Shown piece after piece: positions 58,352 to 64,000 of a stretch of DNA of 64,000 nt. This DNA comes from Tritrichomonas musculus. Its lineage: Eukaryota > Parabasalia > Tritrichomonadida > Tritrichomonadidae. The stretch lies in contig JAPFFF010000019.1 of NCBI GenBank assembly GCA_039105265.1, forward strand, positions 124,001-188,000, given 5' to 3'. The notes below the pieces were generated by a model that was not told the origin of the DNA, searched no databases, and saw nothing but the letters and a program-made list of their open reading frames with translations. The position numbers and the translations under genes are program-made. Position 1 is the stretch's first letter. The number at the start of each line of letters is the position of its first letter.

Positions 58352-60973
58352 ATGAATTCGCATTCGAAGACTTTGTCAAAAAATCAATCGACTCGATCAA
58401 AAAAATTCTCTCCAGAAAAAAAAGCAAATGAATTATCAAAATTAACTCCTGTCCAATTTTTTCAAAAAAAATTTGGTGAACTCGAAGTTCATTTCCATGA
58501 GCTTAAAAAATATAGTCCGCCAAATGGAACTGAGCAATTTTTCCAAGTATTTGTAAATTTTAAATCATCAATTCCTTCATTCGCATTACATGCAGCTAAA
58601 ATTCTCAAACAAAGAACATTAAGTGCTCCACTAAATTTAAAATCTTTTGAAGCTTGTCGAGTATTTAAAGATGAATTACCATTATTTATTCAATCAATCT
58701 ATAATTTTCAAACAAAAATCAGAAGATTATATTATAAATCTATTTTTGGTTATTTTAATATAATGATACAAAATTTTGATAGATTTGCTGAAATATGCAA
58801 GCAAGAGCCACATACTCGTACTGTTTTTTTGCAATATGAAGAATCATGCAGAACTTCATTAAAGAATATTGAAGCCACTTTGAGGAGTTTTTTTGAACCA
58901 CAAAGATTTCAATCAATCACAGTTAATGAATCATTAGAAACCGCAGAAAATATTAAAACTCTTGGTCGTTTTTATATGTTTGATTTGCAACGTATTTTAA
59001 GTCCATATATACTATTATCGCCATCGAAAAGTCCTCCAAGATTTTATTCGCAGTTTAAGGCAGCTTTTGAAGAACTTGTTCCAATGTTATCTGCCATTCC
59101 ATGTTTTAGGGACGAATACGCAGTTCTTTTAACTAAAATCCAGCCTATGAAAGATTCATTTGATCAACTTTATAAGCTTATTGGTAATAATCCAGATGCA
59201 ATCAAACTAAAAGAAAAACCAAAATTAACTGGCGAACAACCTCCTCTTGTTATAGAGCCCGTTGATCCTATCAAAGAGCCACTTGAAACGCTTACCAAAG
59301 AACTTAATATTCATTTTGATGATGATGATGATCAAGATAATGCTGCCAAAATAGTAAAAGTAACACAAGAAGTCAAAGAAACTATTAGCTCACTTACAAC
59401 TGAACTTGAAAGAGTCAAAAGGAGGCTGAAAATTCTCGAACCATTAAATACTAAAGAAGCAATAATTGACAGATTCGATCAAATTAGAGAGTTCAAGAAT
59501 GAGTTTTCAAAACAAGAAGAGAAAGTTAGAAATGATTTTATGAGAAATTTAATATTTCAATTTAAAGATCTTGCGGAAGGAGTTCAAATTGACCTAAGAG
59601 AAAGTTATCCATCTCAAATAAGGCAAATTGTTGCCGCCATTTCCGAAGATCAAACCCAAAAAAAAGCAGAAATTTCAGGTTTAAAAAATCAAATTAATGA
59701 AACAAAGGCAATTCTCTCACAAATAACAAATAAGGGAAATGATGATTTGACAGAAATCAATCTTCCTTCATTAGTTAGAGAATCATTAACATCTTATCGT
59801 TCCATTCAAAAAGAGAAAACAGAATCAAAATCAAAAATCCTAAAATTTTTGAATGACACTTTTGAATCAAAAGAACATGATTTAGATTTCTCTGAATTTT
59901 CAACTGAAGATAGCCTAGATTACATAAGTAAATACATTAATAAGCAGAAAAATGAAATTAATGAATTGAAGACTCAGTTATCCCAACAAGAAAAATCGAC
60001 AAATGATTATAAAAAAAAATTAATCGAAAGTCTTGAAAATATCCATTCATCGTTAGAAAAAATGTTAAATGATGATCCGAATAGTATTCCGGGTAATCCT
60101 CCTGATCAATTATCAGATTTACAAAATCAAGTTAATACAATGCTTTCAAAACTAGAAACAAAGCGAAATGAAAATCGAGAAAAGCTTGTTGATTTCTTTA
60201 CGAAGGCAACAACAGCGCTCAAACTTCCTCCGATTGATTTTACTAATGATGATACAGAAGATGCTTATGAAAAAGCGATGACAGAAATAATAGATTCGTT
60301 AACAATACCCACAAAAACAGATTTATTTTTGAGACAACCCGAAGACCAGGATTTCAAAAGTTTCCTACTAGATCTGTGCGTAAGATTAACACAAGAACCA
60401 AAAGACAATTTCCAGCAATTAGAAATTGAGCAATTGAAAAAATGCGTTTTCAAGAATTTAGAAAAAATGATCAATGAAAGATCTGATCTAACAAAGTTCA
60501 ATCAATTTTTACCAAAGCACGATGATTTTGAAACATCAAATCTTATTTTAATGCAATTGAAGACAGCATTAAAAATTTCAGATATATCGACTAAATTGAA
60601 AGAAGTTTCAGATCCATCGGAAATTTGTGAAATATTGAATGATTTTCTGATAGAAAATGAAGATTTAAATAGCGACATTCTTGATTCTCTTAGAAAGATA
60701 ACGAACTTGATTGATTTGAGCCAAGCAGAAGCAGATGTCACTGAGTTGAAGAAGAAAATTGAAAGCTTTAAGAAATTCATTTCAACAAAAGATCAACAGA
60801 TTGAAGAAATTACTGAAAAAATGAAGAACTGTCAAAAGCACTTTTTTGATTACGTTGATGCTATCAAAAAGCAGACTGAAAATAATCAGGAATTACTTCA
60901 AAGCTTACAAAACCAAGAAATTCAATCAATCGTTGATTTCTTCTCAAACTTTGAACAGAATGATGATTTTTAA
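58352..60973 (+). CDS. Coiled-coil protein with helical N-terminal domain, unknown function
   Basis: The 873-residue protein has a basic Ser-rich head (1-30) and a helical, globular-looking domain (about 32-290) with LTPVQFFQKKFGELEVHFHE, the segment RRLYYKSIFGYFNIMIQNFD and a Pro-rich close (LLSPSKSPPRFYSQF). Asp-rich DDDDDQDN near 321-328 follows, and then coiled coil broken by small linkers to the end (about 340-870). The final residues are acidic. No known domain is recognised. The order of a helical head on a long rod resembles cytoskeletal or centrosomal adaptors, but no family is claimed. Confidence 0.78.
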   Translation: MNSHSKTLSKNQSTRSKKFSPEKKANELSKLTPVQFFQKKFGELEVHFHELKKYSPPNGTEQFFQVFVNFKSSIPSFALHAAKILKQRTLSAPLNLKSFEACRVFKDELPLFIQSIYNFQTKIRRLYYKSIFGYFNIMIQNFDRFAEICKQEPHTRTVFLQYEESCRTSLKNIEATLRSFFEPQRFQSITVNESLETAENIKTLGRFYMFDLQRILSPYILLSPSKSPPRFYSQFKAAFEELVPMLSAIPCFRDEYAVLLTKIQPMKDSFDQLYKLIGNNPDAIKLKEKPKLTGEQPPLVIEPVDPIKEPLETLTKELNIHFDDDDDQDNAAKIVKVTQEVKETISSLTTELERVKRRLKILEPLNTKEAIIDRFDQIREFKNEFSKQEEKVRNDFMRNLIFQFKDLAEGVQIDLRESYPSQIRQIVAAISEDQTQKKAEISGLKNQINETKAILSQITNKGNDDLTEINLPSLVRESLTSYRSIQKEKTESKSKILKFLNDTFESKEHDLDFSEFSTEDSLDYISKYINKQKNEINELKTQLSQQEKSTNDYKKKLIESLENIHSSLEKMLNDDPNSIPGNPPDQLSDLQNQVNTMLSKLETKRNENREKLVDFFTKATTALKLPPIDFTNDDTEDAYEKAMTEIIDSLTIPTKTDLFLRQPEDQDFKSFLLDLCVRLTQEPKDNFQQLEIEQLKKCVFKNLEKMINERSDLTKFNQFLPKHDDFETSNLILMQLKTALKISDISTKLKEVSDPSEICEILNDFLIENEDLNSDILDSLRKITNLIDLSQAEADVTELKKKIESFKKFISTKDQQIEEITEKMKNCQKHFFDYVDAIKKQTENNQELLQSLQNQEIQSIVDFFSNFEQNDDF

Positions 60974-61166
60974 AAAATCAAAACAAATTATATTGTATTT
61001 TAAATAAAGTTGTGTTTAATGTTCAAAAAAAAAAAAAAATCTTCTGTTTTTCAAATTAAAGAAAAATTTTCAACAAAAGAAAAAAGTTTAGAATAGCAGT
61101 CTAATCATGGATTCATTTCTCATGAAGGAAAATTAGTGGTAAATGACAGTAAGAAAATGTAACCAC

Positions 61167-61346
61167 CAGGTATGCGAGTCGGGAACGGGAAGGGAAAAAT
61201 TCCCGAAAAAAAATCGGGATCGGGGAATTTCCCGATCCCGATTTTCCCGGGATTTCCCGGGATTAAACGTAAATTTTTCCCGAATATTCCTTTCCCGATC
61301 TTCCCGAAGTATTCAATTTCGGGATAATTCCCGTGGGAATTCCCGG
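61167..61346. repeat. GC-rich TTCCCG/CGGGAA foldback block (hAT-end-like)
   Basis: The block opens CAGGTATGCGAGTCGGGAAC and contains about a dozen TTCCCG or CGGGA words in both orientations, including several nested palindromes (for example CCCGGGATTTCCCGGG). It is followed by long T and A runs. The CAGGTATG opening plus dense GC-rich subterminal palindromes is typical of hAT-type transposon ends; no partner end or transposase is present. It could form strong hairpins in single-stranded nucleic acid. Confidence 0.5.
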
Positions 61347-62184
61347 AACTAAGTTCGAAAAATATATGGACTTTTTTTTTTAAAAAAAAAAAAAAAAAAT
61401 ATGAAAAAAAATTCATAGATAAATCAAATGAACAAAAAAATGAGCAAGTTTCAAAGTTTAAATTTTCAATAAAGTATTTTTTACGTTTACTATAAATGTC
61501 TTTTTCGATAAAATCGCAACAAAGGAGACCGTTTATTTATAAATAGCCATGGTTTCCTTTACAATTATTAACCAAGAAATCGAAAAGGGGCCTTTCCTTA
61601 CCACTAATAAGCAAGTATAAGCATCATAAAAAGACATATTTGCTATAAATAACAACAATAAGACTAGATTGATATAATGATGAAATTATTTCATCTGTAA
61701 TTCCTAAATATTCACAAATATCTGTTTAAAATCATAATTATACATCGTTTACATGCAAATTCTTCGAAGATATGTGAAAAAATTACCAAAAATAATCCAT
61801 ATGCTATTACAATTTTCCCATCATTTTTACTATTTGCATATAATAAACCATTTAAATCATTTTATTTTTATGTTTTTATACATTTTTTTTCATTTTTGAC
61901 TTGCTTTTTATAAAAAAAATTGGCTCTGTTGTTATTTTTACGAAACGATAGTTTTACCAAATAAAACAAAGAAAAAGTGAAAAAAATTCATTATTGTTTT
62001 TCAAATTTAAGTATTTTTCAAAAATCGAAAATATATAAATTTCGTGTAAGAAAATCAAAATTTTATTAAATCATGAATGAAATATTGTATTATAGAAAGC
62101 AAAATTCAATAATATCTTTAACCACTTGACTTTTTCTGAGAAAACGATGAAACTTTTAAAAATAAACTGAAGATAAAAAATAGC

Positions 62185-62208
62185 AGAGAAATATATTTAT
62201 ATTTCTCT
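62185..62208. repeat. Perfect 11-bp stem hairpin
   Basis: AGAGAAATATA, two T bases, then TATATTTCTCT. AT-rich hairpin of unknown meaning, in a gene-free region. Confidence 0.5.
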
Positions 62209-62435
62209 ACTATTGTAATAATTTTTTAATATTTTAATATTTATTATATATGTTGCGATATATATATATATTTAATTTTCTTGCTATATAATGTTATGGT
62301 CTCGATATTTGAAAAATACAAAGGTTGGTCAAACTCATTCAAAATTATTGTTGATATGACTTGAAATGATTTCATTTTTATGTTTTTATTATACTTTAAG
62401 AACAAATAGATCAATGATTGACAGCAACTCAGCAT

Positions 62436-62626
62436 ACTTATTATTCAATAAGTTACACAAACAACAACAATAATCACTACTTGTTATTTATAATAATCAA
62501 CAGTTGTTATAAATAATAATACAAATTGATAAGTTGTTGATAGATCATCTTACTTGTTAATCAATAAGTTACACAGACAACAACAAAACAATAATCACTA
62601 CTTGTTATTTATAATGATCAACAGTT
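62436..62626. repeat. Imperfect direct repeat of about 72-78 bp
   Basis: Copies near 62436-62506 and 62549-62626 share AATAAGTTACACA(A/G)ACAACAACA and AATCACTACTTGTTATTTAT with one small insertion. They lie just left of the composition change at about 62640. Confidence 0.65.
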
Positions 62627-62928
62627 GAGTAGTATATGTATGTTCGTATTGGTGGTCGAATAATTTTTCCAGGTCTCCCAATACCAGGAACCAAGCTCAA
62701 AACCTCATTTTGAAAATTAACGAAAAACTTATCCACAGGGTTTAAATTTTAATTAGCCTCCATAATCTGTTGTAGAACAAGGCCTGTCATAAAGCGCTAA
62801 ACACTCATTTTAAAATTTATTTCAAAGTTAATTCGGGATTTAATTTTTAAATAAGGGCTCCAGAGTGAACCTGAGAACAAGTTATAAAATTTTAAATTAA
62901 GAATTTGTTTTTTTTATCTTATTTAAAA

Positions 62929-63333
62929 ATGCAACAACGCATCAACCATATCATTTCTGAATTACTTGCTTTGAAAACCGAATTCGAACAATTAAATAAT
63001 ATATCAACTGAACAACCAAATGAAACACAAATTGAATCCGAGCAAAGCTCGGCTGAGGCACAAAGTGCCGAACCTTCAGCCGAATCAAATGAATTAAATC
63101 CTATACGAAGAAGAACAAATCGCTCATTTCCATTAAACAAATCGAAGTTTTTAAATGATGAACAGAGAGACCAAGTTCTTCAATTTGCTTCTGACCATAA
63201 AGAAACAATTATGAACCAACCAAGGTCTAATCGAATTCAATTCCTTCAGATTCTAATTCGTGAACAATTAAATATCAATTTATCGTTATACATGACGGGA
63301 AAGCTGATTCAAATAATCTCATCCAACAATTAA
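62929..63333 (+). CDS. Small protein, unknown function, possibly from a mobile element
   Basis: The 134-residue protein has an N-terminal helix (1-25), a Glu/Ser/Ala-rich spacer (about 30-62) containing a short AES/SAE repeat, a basic patch (RRRTNRSFPLNKSKF, about 64-78) and a helical C-terminus (about 80-134) whose last part (INLSLYMTGKLIQIIS) could be a recognition helix of a helix-turn-helix. The frame opens at 62905 with TTG; the ATG at 62929 is preferred. It lies 25 bp from the oppositely oriented gene to its right. Because that neighbour may be part of a virus-like element, this one may be too. No database family is recognised. Confidence 0.5.
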   Translation: MQQRINHIISELLALKTEFEQLNNISTEQPNETQIESEQSSAEAQSAEPSAESNELNPIRRRTNRSFPLNKSKFLNDEQRDQVLQFASDHKETIMNQPRSNRIQFLQILIREQLNINLSLYMTGKLIQIISSNN

Positions 63334-63358
63334 GCTAAAAAAATTTTTTTTATACTAT

Positions 63359-64000
63359 TTATGCCTTAAAGCATGCAAGTGTTTTATTATCTATTATTGC
63401 AGTTATGATACCAACAGTCATACGTTTAATCTTTGATGTTATTGCAGTTTCACCACTAAGAATCTTCAATTTATTATCTTCATTATCAATAAATACTTCA
63501 TCCCCAATACCATAACAAGATGAATCATCAACTTTTACAAGATAATCACCATGGGAAGCAAATGTTATAGCATTATTTTTTTCATCAATTCTAACACAAA
63601 TACCAACATATTCTTTCCATGAACCAGTAGTATTGACACTGCAAATACAATCTGTAGTATCATTCACAGTTGAAAGTACCCAAGTATCACCAACATGTTT
63701 ATAAACCTTACCGGTCATATATACTGGAGCTCCAATAACGAAATCATTAACAGAGTTCATTGATGATTCAATCGGGGAGTAATGAGTGATTGTATTTGAA
63801 CCATTTGATGTTATCTTACCGTTAACATGTAAATTTGAATCAATTGTTGTATTTCTTCCTGATGGAGAAACTTCATAAGAAAATGCGTTTGAATTATTCA
63901 ATATTACTCTATAACGAGCTAAATTACCTTGATTATAATATTGTATTTTTGCACATTTTGCTGAATTAAGACCAAGAATTATATTTGATTCATATAAATT
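63359..64000 (-). CDS. Beta-rich fibre- or surface-like protein, 5' part beyond the window; possible Maverick/Polinton or other virus-like element gene
   Basis: The frame stays open to the right edge of the window, so only the C-terminal part is seen. The visible chain is rich in Gly, Asn, Thr and Ser with short alternating beta-strand-like segments and few helices. Its closing part (GIGDEVFIDN, MTVGIITAI) resembles small beta-domain proteins that decorate phage and virus-like particles. It looks whole as far as seen. A Maverick-type element, abundant in trichomonads, would explain both the protein style and the composition shift at about 62.6 kb, but no integrase, polymerase or capsid gene lies inside the window. 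A cellular surface protein is the alternative. Confidence 0.4.
   Translation of the reverse strand, partial: NLYESNIILGLNSAKCAKIQYYNQGNLARYRVILNNSNAFSYEVSPSGRNTTIDSNLHVNGKITSNGSNTITHYSPIESSMNSVNDFVIGAPVYMTGKVYKHVGDTWVLSTVNDTTDCICSVNTTGSWKEYVGICVRIDEKNNAITFASHGDYLVKVDDSSCYGIGDEVFIDNEDNKLKILSGETAITSKIKRMTVGIITAIIDNKTLACFKA

Larger units (their letters stand above)
60974..62928. other. Repeat-rich intergenic region
   Basis: No protein gene is supportable. The region holds a GC-rich foldback block (61167-61346), a hairpin (62185-62208) and a tandem repeat (62436-62626), all listed separately. ATTAGTGGTAA near 61133-61143 recurs inverted near 61596-61606, which may mark the ends of a small inserted element around the GC-rich block. 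From about 62640 the composition becomes richer, perhaps marking the beginning of a different sequence unit. Confidence 0.4.

Noticed and set aside
1-64000. tRNA, rRNA and spliceosomal intron signals
   Set aside because: No cloverleaf with a box B-like GTTCNANNC in the right setting, no rRNA-like segment and no trichomonad intron 3' signal (ACTAACACACAG) was seen; reading by eye may miss small RNAs.

Overview
The window looks like nuclear DNA of a parabasalid protist, most likely Tritrichomonas-like. The reasons are strong AT richness, compact and apparently intronless genes, and Trichomonas-type initiator motifs (TCA followed by a pyrimidine and T/A) 6-20 bases before several start codons. 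Protein architectures typical of trichomonads also fit: a TKL kinase joined to a discoidin-like domain, VPS9 proteins, many coiled-coil proteins and a RCC1-repeat protein. The standard genetic code fits all intact genes. No species name can be proven from the sequence alone.

Layout. 0.1-6.3 kb: a multi-spanning transporter-like protein (minus), a VPS9 protein and dipeptidyl peptidase III. 6.3-8.7 kb: a long AT-rich gap with two pairs of GC-rich inverted repeats that look like remnants of small DNA transposons. 8.7-17 kb: an FCP1/SCP-type phosphatase, signal peptide peptidase, two coiled-coil proteins and a TKL kinase. 17.4-19 kb: a broken tandem inositol polyphosphate kinase gene. 20.8-23 kb: a CAMK-like kinase. 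23.6-27 kb: a mobile-DNA graveyard, in which a decayed helicase-like fossil is split by a 1,263-bp element with 340-bp terminal inverted repeats. 28-42.8 kb: methionyl-tRNA synthetase, an acidic unknown protein, ADA2, an MFS transporter, a small unknown protein, a RCC1-repeat protein and an unusual GTPase-nuclease fusion. 43-45 kb: an apparently whole, very young pogo-like transposon with 280-bp inverted repeats. 45-61 kb: a lysine-rich protein, an unknown 205-residue protein, a coiled-coil protein, a TALE/KN homeodomain protein, a 2,528-residue WD40 protein and another coiled-coil protein. 61-64 kb: GC-rich foldback DNA, tandem repeats, and two genes that may belong to a mobile or Maverick-like element running off the right edge.

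There is no operon structure. Genes are mostly monocistronic with short spacers. Functions are mixed: chromatin (ADA2, homeodomain), signalling (two kinases, phosphatase, VPS9), membrane proteolysis and transport, translation, and cytoskeleton-like coiled coils. The strongest candidates for something undescribed are the fusion of an archaeal-type COG2403 GTPase (cyclic 2,3-diphosphoglycerate synthetase family) with a PD-(D/E)XK/DUF6602-like domain at 40355-42778, and the two mobile elements whose long terminal repeats read as identical.
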